A stretch of DNA of 64,000 nt, taken from NCBI RefSeq assembly GCF_003635165.1, contig NZ_ML058597.1, positions 124,001 to 188,000 on the forward strand. The letters are read 5' to 3'. Below the pieces are notes generated by a model, which was given only the letters and a program-made list of their open reading frames with translations, made no database searches and was not told the origin of the DNA. Below, in pieces: positions 30,423 through 39,960 of the stretch (the stretch's first letter is position 1; every line of letters begins with the position of its first letter). Origin of the DNA: Burkholderia sp. Nafp2/4-1b (lineage in GTDB: Bacteria; Pseudomonadota; Gammaproteobacteria; Burkholderiales; Burkholderiaceae). The translations under genes and the position numbers were made by a program.

Positions 30423-31346
30423 TCATTGAGTGTCGCCAGCTTTGGCCGAAAAGTCGGGGGCTTCAAACGGCGGCGGCAGATATGTCGTGTCGATCGTGTA
30501 GCCCAGAGCCGTTAATTCCGCTTCATGTTTCGCGCGTTCCGCCCTTGCCGGCGTCAATTCATCAGACAGGTATTTCTTCCATTGCCTCCGGCGTTCAACG
30601 CTATCAGCAAAATATGGCGTGTAATTGTCAGATGCGGTGCTTATCTGAATATCTGTCAAGTAATATCCCGTGTCATGAGTCGACGATTGATACGACAGAG
30701 ATAGTGTCAAAAATACGCCGTCGGTATAAAAAAGCCACCTCGGCTCAGACGCAATCAATTTCTTCCATTCTTCTACGGTCGGCGTATAGGTCGAATCGAT
30801 CGAATAAAGGCCCCCGGGTTTTGCCAAGGCATAAACCGTTGCCTCTTTGCCGACGAGCCGCGGATCGGAGGTTTCGATATACCTCTTCCATCCCGCGGCT
30901 CTCAGTTTTGCCAGCAGGGCCGCAATCTTGTCGCGCGCGTCTTCATACGAGGTCGTGCCCGAAGGCGAGATGTTGAAATTGACATCCCAATTATCAACTC
31001 CGCTTTCCGGACTGTCTTTGTCTCCCAACCCTGTTGCGATCGTGACATTGTCAAGATCAAAGGAGTGCTGTCCTTGACTGTATTTCACCCGTCCCAGCTG
31101 CTTTGGATCGTCCCAGTGCATCTGATACGCATAGACGCCGGACGGGTGATTCATTGTAGAAAATCCTTGAGCAACGGCATCCGATTTTCCGTCTGCACCG
31201 AATTTAATAGTGACAACCTGAGGCGACATCGTTTTGTCCTTTCCATTTCGAGCGGCTGTTGATGCATAAATTGCAGCGCACAAAGCGACTGCTGCAAAAA
31301 TACACCACCAGATTCTCATTGATCTGCGTTTAAGCAACATAGGCAT
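30423..31346 (-). CDS. Membrane-anchored protein of unknown family; candidate immunity protein
   Basis: A 307-residue protein not recognised by family. A single hydrophobic helix near the N terminus (about 11-28, IWWCIFAAVALCAAIYAS) after arginines suggests an inner-membrane anchor or uncleaved signal with a periplasmic remainder. The rest is soluble, rich in Tyr, Trp, Ser and Thr. The ATG at 31346 with AAAGG upstream was chosen; a TTG eight codons earlier is possible. Its place between a DUF2515-like gene and PAAR in a vgrG group, and its probable periplasmic location, suit an immunity protein. That is inference only. Confidence 0.7.
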   Translation of the reverse strand: MPMLLKRRSMRIWWCIFAAVALCAAIYASTAARNGKDKTMSPQVVTIKFGADGKSDAVAQGFSTMNHPSGVYAYQMHWDDPKQLGRVKYSQGQHSFDLDNVTIATGLGDKDSPESGVDNWDVNFNISPSGTTSYEDARDKIAALLAKLRAAGWKRYIETSDPRLVGKEATVYALAKPGGLYSIDSTYTPTVEEWKKLIASEPRWLFYTDGVFLTLSLSYQSSTHDTGYYLTDIQISTASDNYTPYFADSVERRRQWKKYLSDELTPARAERAKHEAELTALGYTIDTTYLPPPFEAPDFSAKAGDTQ

Positions 31347-31370
31347 TGTCGCCTTTATATGAAAAATCAA

Positions 31371-32525
31371 TCATGTCAGGCCGCCCATGGCAGCGATTGC
31401 CTTCAGCTCGCTCATCATGTAGGCACGCTGCTTTTGCATCAAAAAGTGGAATAACTTGCCAGTATCTTTGATCCATGCCATTCGTTGTGCGTAATCCTCG
31501 AGGATAAGCTCCTTCGGCGCGTTCGAGCGATATTGCATGTCGGACGTTTCGTCCTTCGCCGTGAAGCTGAGCTGCAGAGGTGGAATCAGCGCGTGAAATG
31601 CACGTGCTGGCGCGGCCCACCACTTATCAGAACTGGTTGCCTCATCCATCGTTCTTTGGAATTTTAGCTTGCTGATAAATGCTTTGTCGTTATAGATCAA
31701 CCCTTGCAACACCTCGCCCTGTTCATGCTGTGCCATAACCCACAGATGGTTGAACGCAAAGGAAGCCTTCTTCTTTTCACTTGCGGTCTCTTCCCATTGC
31801 TTGACAAGGTCGAATCCGATGGACACGCGCGGAGTCCATTTGAAGTAACCCGGATTCTCGGCGTCGGAACCAAGAAATTTACCGGTTCCTGCGTCGTCCA
31901 TTGAGGCGCTGGCTTCATTGACCACCGGGCACTTGGGCACGACGTCGCTTGCCCACTGCTGGCGCATCAAGTTCTTCTGGACCGTGGGATGGTACTGCCG
32001 GCTATCGCGCTGTTTCGCACACGCCTGGAACGCAGCTGGATCCGCCGCATATCCGTAGCACCAGGTCAACAGGTCGTTATATATCCACAGGTTGCCTTTG
32101 CCGAGTCCCTCGTGGACGATGCCCATGCCGGGCACCTTGTCCACCTGCCAGCTTTCCAGATTGGCCGAAACCTGTTTGGCAGCGAACGCCCCCAGCCCCG
32201 TCCAATAGAACCGACCAACCTTGTCTTTTTCCCCGAGGTGAAAATCTTCGAGGAACATGCGCGCGTAGCTTGACGCTACCCGGCGGGCTCGCGCGCCATA
32301 GTTCTTCCCCACAAACGATGCATCGCCGGGCTCGATCTTGGTGTCAGAAATGGTGTGTGAACTGAATCGATAGTCGGGCGTTCCGTCTTTCAGGATGGGC
32401 GTACGGGTATCCAACTGGGCCATCGCATATTGATGGGCGAGCGACCAGATGATTTTGCAATCACAATTCGCATCGATACACGTGTTGCTTTGCGGATTCG
32501 TCGTGTTTTCTGCAAGATTAGCCAT
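31371..32525 (-). CDS. DUF2515-like protein, candidate type VI secretion cargo
   Basis: A 384-residue protein resembling the DUF2515 family by its SSYARMFLEDF, FYWTGLGAFAAKQV and GLGKGNLWIYNDLLTW segments; no catalytic motif was recognised. It has no signal peptide. Several cysteines near the N terminus (CIDANCDCK) could bind metal. It starts 10 bp after the vgrG stop and is co-transcribed with it, the usual position of a VgrG-delivered effector or its adaptor. Effector activity is unproven. Composition is less GC-rich than the surrounding chromosome. Confidence 0.72.
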   Translation of the reverse strand: MANLAENTTNPQSNTCIDANCDCKIIWSLAHQYAMAQLDTRTPILKDGTPDYRFSSHTISDTKIEPGDASFVGKNYGARARRVASSYARMFLEDFHLGEKDKVGRFYWTGLGAFAAKQVSANLESWQVDKVPGMGIVHEGLGKGNLWIYNDLLTWCYGYAADPAAFQACAKQRDSRQYHPTVQKNLMRQQWASDVVPKCPVVNEASASMDDAGTGKFLGSDAENPGYFKWTPRVSIGFDLVKQWEETASEKKKASFAFNHLWVMAQHEQGEVLQGLIYNDKAFISKLKFQRTMDEATSSDKWWAAPARAFHALIPPLQLSFTAKDETSDMQYRSNAPKELILEDYAQRMAWIKDTGKLFHFLMQKQRAYMMSELKAIAAMGGLT

Positions 32526-32535
32526 TGCCGAGCCT

Positions 32536-35208
32536 TTATTTTTCTGCGTCCGTGAAGAGTTCGTCCCAGTGGATGCCGAACTTTACGTTCTCTTCCTGTT
32601 TGGTATTCAGGGTCGCCGAACGGCCCAGATGATTGGTTTGGAACACATGTTCCCCGGAGTCGCTCGTCATTCGGTAGGCGACGCCTGGCAACGATCGCCC
32701 TGACGGCGTCAGCATCCTGAACGTCTGGTCGTTTGCCTCGACGGCAGGTGTACCGTTCGGCGCTACTCCCATCGGCTTGGGTGGCATGTTGCTTACCTGC
32801 GCGTTGACCTCGTACATTCCGCCGCCCACCGTAATCTTGCCGGTCTTGAGGCTGATATAGCTGTCGCCGCCATGCAGCATCACTTCCTCAGTTGCCTTGA
32901 TCGTAATTCGGTTTGCCGTCTGGGTGATCTCAAGTTTTGCTAGCAGATTGAGGTTTTTCTGCAGAGCCTTGATGTCAATGTCTCCGGCATAGGACACCAT
33001 CCGGATGCCGAGCTTGTATGCAAACAGGCGGATTGCATTTCGCGCAGTAGCCAACAGGCTGCTGCCGCTACTCATGCTGAGATGTGCGCCACTCGTGAGC
33101 GCCGTATGTTCTCCGCTCGCGAGATGGGTAGTGCCTGCCGTTGTCGCTTCAATCCCGACGGGAGAGGCGAAAACCAGATGGGGCTTCGATAGTTCGGGAA
33201 ACGCCTCTGCTCCTTGCGTCCCGCCTGAGCCCCTGATTTCGTCACTCTGCTTCTGAAGCGCCTTGGCGACCTCGGGCTGGTCCTGTCCGTCTTGCGCCTG
33301 TGCCTGAATCGCGGCGTTGGCAAGCGTGTCATGTAGATCCCGTGCCTGTACCAGACGCTGCACGGTCTCGCCCATATCTTTGACGGCGGCTGTCGCGCCC
33401 GAGCGTGTCTCGGTCGTGACTAACATTCCCTGGTTCGCCCGCAGCACGCCCCACGAATCGGTTGCGAGCTCCCAGCCGATGCCGCGCGCTTCCGCACGTC
33501 CGGCATGGCCATCAATTCGGGTGTTGTAGCCGACGACCAGCCGGGATTGTTGATGGTCGCTCGCGACCTGTACCTGAAGCTTGCCCGGCGTGTCGTCGGC
33601 TACGATCTGGTTCGCCATCGTGCTGGCCAGATCGCGTGAGCGCAGCCCCGAAAGAGCATGGTTATCCGGTAGCTTCCATTGCACAACGTTGATGCCGTTC
33701 GGCACCCGGCCAGTGACGAGAGGGCGATCCGGACATCCGTCCAGGAACGACACAACGACCTCGTCGCCGATGCGCGGGAGGTGAATCATGCCGAACCCAT
33801 GACTCGCCCACGGCTGACTCACGCGTACCCAGCACGAGCTGCGCGTGTCGCGTTGGCCGATACGATCCCAGTGGAATTGAACCTTGATCCGACCCAACTC
33901 GTCCGTATAAACGCTTTGCTCTTTCGGGCCGACCACCGTGGCCGTTTGCATTTGCATGACTGGCTTGTGGTGCTCGAACGGACTGCGGTAGGGCACGGAT
34001 TTGCGTTGCGCCTCTAGCTCAATCAGAAAGAAGCCTTCTGAGCCATCGTGATGCAATATCCGCGATGGGCGTCCTCCGTCCCGAGTCGCCGACGCTTGAG
34101 CCAACTGGTCTTGCAAACTTCCCGGAAGGTTTGCGTGATGGTCTGATGCCGGGAGATTGTTCTCGATCAGCCAAACCACTTCGACAATGGCGAACACGTT
34201 GCGGTCGGTGGCGTCGCGATCGTGCTCCGGATGTCCGACGAGCGAAAACGATCGTCCTGCATCGGCTTCGCGGAGGCCTCCTTTGCCATGGAATCGCTTC
34301 GCGCGGGACTCCCACTCTTCCATATGCACTTTGGACAAGTGATCGCCGCGCTCCTGCTCCAGATACGTGTACGAGCCGGTGTACTCATACATCTCCAACT
34401 GCGCCGGCAACTCGTGCGATACCGTCGGGATGTGAGTGCCTTTTGGATTGGCAAGCGGCGATGGATTCTTGTAGTCGTACGTGCGCGTGGCCAGCGCTGC
34501 ACTATGGAGGGTTCGCTCGCTGGACCAGTGAACCAGCGCGTCGACCTCACTGTTCGTTCCGTCGCGGGAGAAATGCACCGATTGTGCCGCGAGCGGCTCG
34601 CACGTATCGAGCCGGTCAGTGATAGTCAGCGTATGGGATTTCCCGTCCTCGGCCTGCTTCCAGATCGTGAACAGGCCTTCCTCCTCCATCAAGCGATGGG
34701 CGAAGTTCCAGTCGTTCTCGTACTGAGTGCAATACGACCTGGGCGGCAGCTGTTTCGACAGCGCAAAGTCGAACCGGCCTTTGGCTTGCGCATGGGCGTT
34801 GAATACATCCCTGAGAATTTCATCGACAGGCTTGTCCTGCCAGATACGCTGATCGCGACGAAATTTCAGGAAATGCATCCATGAGGCGAAGCTGATCTGG
34901 TAGCTGGTCAGGCCGCCTTCCGATCCCAGCCGTCGCACCGCGTAGGCGTAGCCGTGCCGGGGAAGGTAGGAGCGGTTGGTTTGCTGGATCCAGAGGGTAA
35001 CGGGTTTGCCGATCAGCTCTTTCAGCTTGAGGTCGCTGCGCGTTGATACGACATCAACCGTGAAATCGAAATGCCGACCAAGCCGTGAACGGCCCACAGC
35101 GCGCTGCGGCAGCAATTCGTTGTCCCCCAGCGGGGTGTCGAGTTTCAGTAGGCGGTCCTGCTGGATCAGCCCGCCTTGAATCGCCCTCACGATATCTTGC
35201 ACACTCAT
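32536..35208 (-). CDS. vgrG: Type VI secretion spike protein VgrG with DUF2345 and C-terminal extension
   Basis: An 890-residue VgrG (TssI). The gp27-like base (about 1-400), gp5 OB-fold (about 420-520, with GRIKVQFHWDR and RVSQPWAS) and DUF2345 needle (about 650-800) are present. Past the needle, about residues 800-890 form an extension, with QTFRMLTPSGRSLPGVAYR and a Gly-Arg turn, which resembles transthyretin-like tails that recruit cargo. The stop is 10 bp from the DUF2515-like gene. No structural type VI genes lie in the window, so this is an orphan vgrG group. Confidence 0.95.
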   Translation of the reverse strand: MSVQDIVRAIQGGLIQQDRLLKLDTPLGDNELLPQRAVGRSRLGRHFDFTVDVVSTRSDLKLKELIGKPVTLWIQQTNRSYLPRHGYAYAVRRLGSEGGLTSYQISFASWMHFLKFRRDQRIWQDKPVDEILRDVFNAHAQAKGRFDFALSKQLPPRSYCTQYENDWNFAHRLMEEEGLFTIWKQAEDGKSHTLTITDRLDTCEPLAAQSVHFSRDGTNSEVDALVHWSSERTLHSAALATRTYDYKNPSPLANPKGTHIPTVSHELPAQLEMYEYTGSYTYLEQERGDHLSKVHMEEWESRAKRFHGKGGLREADAGRSFSLVGHPEHDRDATDRNVFAIVEVVWLIENNLPASDHHANLPGSLQDQLAQASATRDGGRPSRILHHDGSEGFFLIELEAQRKSVPYRSPFEHHKPVMQMQTATVVGPKEQSVYTDELGRIKVQFHWDRIGQRDTRSSCWVRVSQPWASHGFGMIHLPRIGDEVVVSFLDGCPDRPLVTGRVPNGINVVQWKLPDNHALSGLRSRDLASTMANQIVADDTPGKLQVQVASDHQQSRLVVGYNTRIDGHAGRAEARGIGWELATDSWGVLRANQGMLVTTETRSGATAAVKDMGETVQRLVQARDLHDTLANAAIQAQAQDGQDQPEVAKALQKQSDEIRGSGGTQGAEAFPELSKPHLVFASPVGIEATTAGTTHLASGEHTALTSGAHLSMSSGSSLLATARNAIRLFAYKLGIRMVSYAGDIDIKALQKNLNLLAKLEITQTANRITIKATEEVMLHGGDSYISLKTGKITVGGGMYEVNAQVSNMPPKPMGVAPNGTPAVEANDQTFRMLTPSGRSLPGVAYRMTSDSGEHVFQTNHLGRSATLNTKQEENVKFGIHWDELFTDAEK

Positions 35209-35725
35209 CCCAATCCCTCTTTATTGCTTTTGTGTGCCTGTTGCCGAGACGGCGCAGGCTCTCTCAGCTGCGATTCTACAGGGGAATGAGTAGGGATTAG
35301 CTCGGGGAGGAGACTCTCCAGCCCATGGCGCTGAACGGATACCGAACTTTGAGAACTGGCCGGAACTGATCCCAGGGAAGGTAGCGGCGCGGGTTTGTCG
35401 GCATCTATCACGAGGATACGTCGGCAATCGGTTGCGAGTTTAACCGGACGATGCAACTGAGCTCAGCATCCCTCCTGGTTCACAGAATTTTGCTTCGCTG
35501 TTCCCGCGGCGATAGTCGAAAACCGGGTACATGACATAGTTATTGGCGTCTTGGCTAGACGATGCGCCGACAGTACTTCGGTCCTTCGATGTGGCCCGAC
35601 AGGGGCTCGCTGGTCGCTGTGGAGCGATCGACCGCGACTTCATATGAACTTCCCCGTGAACCTTCCCTAAATGTCCTATCCTTCTATCGGCAATTACGCC
35701 ATGCTGGCGGAGATGGAGGTAAAAA
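35209..35725. other. Intergenic region upstream of vgrG
   Basis: These 517 bp, of lower GC than the genome average, separate divergent vgrG and a small KTSC-like gene. No coding frame here has a recognisable domain. The promoter of vgrG must lie in its left part and that of the small gene in its right part (GGAGATGGAGG at 35709-35719 is its ribosome site). Nothing else was recognised. Confidence 0.45.
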
Positions 35726-35962
35726 ATGCCTGTTTATCTGAATCTAAACGGCGGCTCGGGGATTTCGTCGTATGAAACGGGGCCCGACTTTATCAATGTG
35801 ACATTTGCGGAGGGAATATTCCGAACCTACTCGTACACCCATGCTAGGCCTGGTGCCACACACGTCGAGGCAATGAAGAGACTAGCAATTCAAGGCTATG
35901 GGCTTAACGCATACATCAACAGCAATCCTGCGGTGAAACACGGTTACGCGTCCAGGGCCTAG
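35726..35962 (+). CDS. Small KTSC-like protein
   Basis: A 78-residue protein with the layout of KTSC-domain proteins: an N-terminal SSYETG strand, a hydrophobic FINVTFAEGIFRTYSYT hairpin and a helix with AMKRLAIQGYGLNAYINSN. KTSC domains are small and their function is poorly known; they often occur near mobile or defence genes. The likeness is moderate. GGAGATGGAGG precedes the start. It lies between the vgrG group and an OLD nuclease. Confidence 0.6.
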   Translation: MPVYLNLNGGSGISSYETGPDFINVTFAEGIFRTYSYTHARPGATHVEAMKRLAIQGYGLNAYINSNPAVKHGYASRA

Positions 35963-36288
35963 GGGAAAACGCGCCGGGAACGACCGGCGCGCAGTTCGTT
36001 GCGTTTGCTGAACACGGCCGCAGCCTTGATAAGGCGGAGAGGCGCCAACACCCGAGCCTAATCGGAAGTTGACCGCGGCACTGCGCAGCTTCCAAACGTG
36101 CGGATCGTCGAAGGGAAGGCCCCGCAGAAACTCGCACCCGGTCGGTTTTTTGCCACGATGGTAAAGCATGTCCTTCGCCGCGCCGGTCAACATGCACGAG
36201 GAAGTGCGACGGCGTCGTCATTCGCCTGAGTTCCAATAACGACTGTCTCTGTAGTCTTCGGAAAAGATACAAGGAGCCGGAATCAGCA
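35963..36288. other. Intergenic region with terminator-like hairpin before the OLD gene
   Basis: A hairpin CGCGCCGG / CCGGCGCG with a GAACGA loop lies at 35970-35991, eight bases after the KTSC-like stop; it may end that gene, although the better U-run (AAAA on its left side) would serve the minus strand. The rest may be decayed coding sequence: a minus-strand frame to about 36193 has protein-like composition but no family I recognise. The OLD promoter should be near the right end. Confidence 0.45.
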
Positions 36289-38169
36289 ATGAAGATCCAA
36301 TCCGTTCGCATAAGAAACTTCCGCACCTTGAAGGACGTGACGATCCCCTTCGATTCCGTCACGACATTCATCGGACCGAACGGTACCGGGAAGTCAACTG
36401 TGCTTCGCGCGCTCGACTGGTACTTTAACGGTAAGCCTGTCTCACTGACGGACAAGGACTGTTCCTTCGGGGTCACTACTGAGAACATCGAGGTTCAAGT
36501 CACGTTCACCGATCTAACCGCGAAGGACCACGAAGCACTTGGCAAGTACGCGCCGGAGGGTGTTGCCACATTCACGGCATGGAAGCGCCGATCACCTGAC
36601 GGCTCAGAGGTGCTTTCGGCGAATGCGAAGGGCTTTCCAGAATTCAACGCAATCAAAGCAGCAGGTGGTGCGGCAGCAAAAAAGGAACTGTATGCAGATC
36701 TCCGCAGTAGCCGTTCGGATCTGAACCTCCCCCCAGCCAATACAGGTACAGCCGTCGATCAGGCGATGACGGCCTGGGAGTCCTCCCATACGGGTCAGCT
36801 TGTCGACGCCCCCGAGGCGCTGCAAACCAATTTCTTCGGCTTCAACAGCGGGGGCAAGATGAGCGGCCTCTTTGACTTCGTCCTAGTCACTGCCGATCTT
36901 CGCGCAAGTGAGGAATCTACCGACGGCAAAGCAAGCATCATTGGTCGAATCCTTGAGCGTTCAGTTGATCGTGCTGCTGCTGACGATGAGATCGCAACGA
37001 TCGTCGAAGAGTCGCGCGCGAAGCAGCAGAAAGTCTACGAGGAAAAGTTTAAGGCACAGCTGGAAGTCATGACGACGCAGCTCAACGGGGTACTCACTTC
37101 TTACACGCCAGGTCGGGCTGTCACGGTTTCTCCTGCCGAAGTCGAACTCAAGGCCCCACGGACCACGTTCGAAGTGGCCGTGCTCGATGGTGAAACCGAG
37201 ACAGCTGTGGAGCGACAGGGGCATGGCTTTCAGCGCACGCTTTTGATCTCCGCGCTCCAACTCTTGGCGCAGTCAGGTGCAGCGTCGGCAGAGGGTGTGA
37301 TCTGCCTAGCGATCGAGGAGCCGGAACTTTATCAGCACCCGATACAAGCCCAAACCTTTGCGAAGGTACTGAGGTCGCTCGCCGAGAATGCCAGCAAGCG
37401 TATCCAAGTAACCTATGCAACTCATAGCCCGTACTTCCTCGAGGCTCGATATTTCAACCAGATCAGGCGATTGACGAGGTCGTCCGAGGCGACGCCGGTG
37501 GTCACTGTCCATTTCGCCACGATCGACGAGGTGAAGACGAAACTCGATGGAACGGTAGATGCCGATCAGGTTGGTCGTCAACTCGATGGCATCGTCACGA
37601 ATCGCCTCTCTGTCGCGTTGTTCGCAGCACGAGTTCTGCTAGTCGAGGGGGATACAGAGGGGGCCGTGTTCTACGGAATCGGCGATCGGGACGCCGTGGG
37701 GCGCCTCGAATCCCAGGGACTGTCGATTATCTCGGCCGGAGGCAAAGGTGGAATCCCGCTTGCTCATGCCATTCTTACCTGTCTTGGGATTCCGACCTAC
37801 GTACTCTTCGACGGAGACAGCGGCTTCGAAGCGCGGGCGAAAGCTGCGGGCAAAAATCAGACCGCTATAGATGGTGATCGCAAGAAGTTTTCGACGGAGA
37901 ACCGTCGACTACTGAAATACCTCGGTGAAACAGAGGTTGATTTCCCATCGGAACAGGTCGGGGATCGCGTGGCGACGCTAAGCGACCACCTTGAGACCTA
38001 TCTGGAGTCCAACTGGGCCGAGTGGGTCACGTCGTGTGCGGCGATTGAGGCCGCTGCCGGAATCCAACTCGCAAAAAGTCAATATGCTTACCGGACTGCG
38101 ACGCTTGAGGCGAGCGGAGCTGTTCCGGAGATGCTCAAACAAATTCTCACAAAGGCGAGAGGCGCGTAG
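36289..38169 (+). CDS. OLD-family ATP-dependent nuclease (ABC-type ATPase plus TOPRIM)
   Basis: A 626-residue overcoming-lysogenization-defect protein. The N-terminal ABC-type ATPase has Walker A GPNGTGKST (29-37), Walker B-like IEEPELYQHP near 344-353, and a THSPYF switch. The C-terminal TOPRIM nuclease has Glu453 (LVEGDTEG) and the DGDSG acidic pair at Asp508/Asp510. OLD nucleases act in phage defence. No UvrD-like GajB helicase follows, so it is a stand-alone (class 1) form and not Gabija. Base composition is clearly less GC-rich than the genome, a sign of recent transfer. Confidence 0.93.
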   Translation: MKIQSVRIRNFRTLKDVTIPFDSVTTFIGPNGTGKSTVLRALDWYFNGKPVSLTDKDCSFGVTTENIEVQVTFTDLTAKDHEALGKYAPEGVATFTAWKRRSPDGSEVLSANAKGFPEFNAIKAAGGAAAKKELYADLRSSRSDLNLPPANTGTAVDQAMTAWESSHTGQLVDAPEALQTNFFGFNSGGKMSGLFDFVLVTADLRASEESTDGKASIIGRILERSVDRAAADDEIATIVEESRAKQQKVYEEKFKAQLEVMTTQLNGVLTSYTPGRAVTVSPAEVELKAPRTTFEVAVLDGETETAVERQGHGFQRTLLISALQLLAQSGAASAEGVICLAIEEPELYQHPIQAQTFAKVLRSLAENASKRIQVTYATHSPYFLEARYFNQIRRLTRSSEATPVVTVHFATIDEVKTKLDGTVDADQVGRQLDGIVTNRLSVALFAARVLLVEGDTEGAVFYGIGDRDAVGRLESQGLSIISAGGKGGIPLAHAILTCLGIPTYVLFDGDSGFEARAKAAGKNQTAIDGDRKKFSTENRRLLKYLGETEVDFPSEQVGDRVATLSDHLETYLESNWAEWVTSCAAIEAAAGIQLAKSQYAYRTATLEASGAVPEMLKQILTKARGA

Positions 38170-38525
38170 GCATGAATGAAATCATCTGCCGCACACTGCG
38201 GGAAAGCATTCAAGCTTGATGAAGCTCGTTAGCGGTCGAGCCGGGGAGGCTGGTCATTACGACGATGTGAGATGCGGCCGCCGCGCTGCATATCGGTGCG
38301 ATTCGTCTGGAGGCGAATCGGCCGATCGGCTAGTGTGGCGGAACAACTACATCCCGGCCATGATCGTCGTTGAGCCGGCGATAGAAAAGGCCGCGCAGAA
38401 AGCACCGCTCGGCCTAGTCGAATTTCGACACGCTCAAATACGAGTCCCAAATCTGCGTGCGTCCGTGCCGCGCAAAGCCGCACATCAAGCCGGGTAGGGC
38501 AGCCGCCACCGGCCACCACTAAACA
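38170..38525. other. Intergenic region after the OLD gene
   Basis: These 356 bp show no convincing gene, repeat or terminator. Open frames on both strands lack ribosome sites and domains. It probably marks the end of the imported defence segment. Confidence 0.4.
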
Positions 38526-39149
38526 TCACCAAGCGATATTGCAAGACGACCGCGCCGTCCCCGCACCGCCAGTAGCCGTGCAATGCGACCCCGCGCCGTC
38601 GTCATAGAACGTTCGCGCTTCGGGCTGCGGCACTGACGGATCGTACGGATTCGGCGCACCGTGTGGCCCACGCGCGGCATCGAAAGGCCGCGTCGGCGCA
38701 TACGAATTCCACCCGCCAGGCGCATGCGACCCATTGGCCCGCAGATATTCATTCCAGTTCAACTCACGCTGTTCGTGCCTCGGCAACATGCGACCGAAGC
38801 CATCGCTCCCGCCCGCGCCGAGTTCGACACGATTCGAAGGCCATACAGAATCTCGAGATTGATGTTCCGCCGACGGTAGCGGCTCGAGCGTGTCGCCCGA
38901 AACCCGCAACGGCCGCGTGTCCGGCGTATCGAACGGACTACGTTCGACCGGCGCCGCGTACTTCACACGCCGCGTCGTTCTAGGAACCGCTCGCCCATCA
39001 TCCCGAGCCACAGCTCGGCGTTCCGAACGAAACACGTTGGCGCCGCCCGCACGATCGACCAGCGAATCGTGGCTCGAAGCGTTGGCAGTGGAAACAGCAA
39101 GCGCACAAGCAAGCGCGGCGGCAGAAGAAATGCGAAAAGGATGATTCAT
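38526..39149 (-). CDS. Secreted protein of unknown function
   Basis: A 207-residue protein with a Sec signal peptide (about 1-22, MNHPFRISSAAALACALA and ANA). The mature part is low in hydrophobic residues, rich in Arg, Pro, Ser, Gly and Asp and probably largely disordered, and ends with a Cys pair (HCTATGGAGTARSSCNIAW). No family was recognised. The ATG at 39149 is followed by a proper signal, unlike a longer frame beginning 16 codons upstream. It appears monocistronic. Confidence 0.6.
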   Translation of the reverse strand: MNHPFRISSAAALACALAVSTANASSHDSLVDRAGGANVFRSERRAVARDDGRAVPRTTRRVKYAAPVERSPFDTPDTRPLRVSGDTLEPLPSAEHQSRDSVWPSNRVELGAGGSDGFGRMLPRHEQRELNWNEYLRANGSHAPGGWNSYAPTRPFDAARGPHGAPNPYDPSVPQPEARTFYDDGAGSHCTATGGAGTARSSCNIAW

Positions 39150-39960
39150 CGGCGATCCGAACCAGGTGATAAGCGATGGGAAAAAACGGCAGATCACTGG
39201 CTGGCGGCTGGGCGACGGATGGGCGTCGAAGCGGCCCTGAAGCGACTACGAAGTGCGGTGGACGCGACTCGCAGGGAGGCTGGCTGGATTGCAGAGGCGA
39301 GTTCGCATTATTTCACAAACATAACAATGAGCTTTCGTCATCTCCGTAAACGTTGGCATACAGAAGGATTCCCGGCTCCACCCCGGTGCCCCGCATCGGT
39401 GCACGCCCACACAACCCTCAGCCAACTGATTTAAATAGATCCGGCCCTTTAAAACAAAAACCCGTACACCACATGACCACAAATCTCCAAAAGCCATACG
39501 CAGAAAGGAGTCAATCCACAACCGCGGCAAAAATCGCAACCCAATTGCACCCGCCGCAAACGTTCCCGCCCGGATAGGTTGCTCCCCAATCGCCACCCAC
39601 TCCACCACCCAGTTTCTCCGTGTTTTCCCTCATAGAAGCGGCATTTTTGACAGACGATTTAAAAACCCCCATATAATTTCGGCTGCCTTGCCAACAGCTG
39701 TCGGACCATCCCTCCGAACGAGCGATTTGGCAAGCGGGGCAGGCGAAACGCTTGCGCAATGCAAGACGCATCACGATGTCTTTCCGAACCAGACGTCCCC
39801 TTTGGGGGACTGCAAGAGCCGGGCCCCGCTACGCATCATCCATCCGCAGGTCCGTCTTCATGTGTCTCGGGCGTGTCCCATGTCCTCGCCCCGGGTGCTG
39901 TTCGATTGCGCAAGTCATGCCGCCTTTGCCCGTATGACTAACAACATCGAGGAGCTCCTG
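39150..39960 (+). promoter_or_regulatory. Long region upstream of the liv operon, with promoter and leader
   Basis: An 811-bp, less GC-rich gap without a convincing gene. A near-consensus sigma-70 promoter lies at 39647-39677: TTGACA, 19 bases, TATAAT (or CATATA at 17 bases). It would give a leader of about 275 bases before the binding-protein gene. The leader contains a GTCCCC-TTT-GGGGGAC hairpin (39795-39810). GAGGAG (39950-39955) is the ribosome site for ATG 39961. Confidence 0.6.

Noticed and set aside
36289..38169. Gabija defence system (GajA plus GajB)
   Set aside because: The OLD nuclease matches the GajA class only in general; no UvrD-like helicase gene follows within the downstream sequence.
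38216..38497. A 93-codon plus-strand frame after the OLD gene
   Set aside because: It has no ribosome site, no domain and an irregular composition; treated as non-coding.
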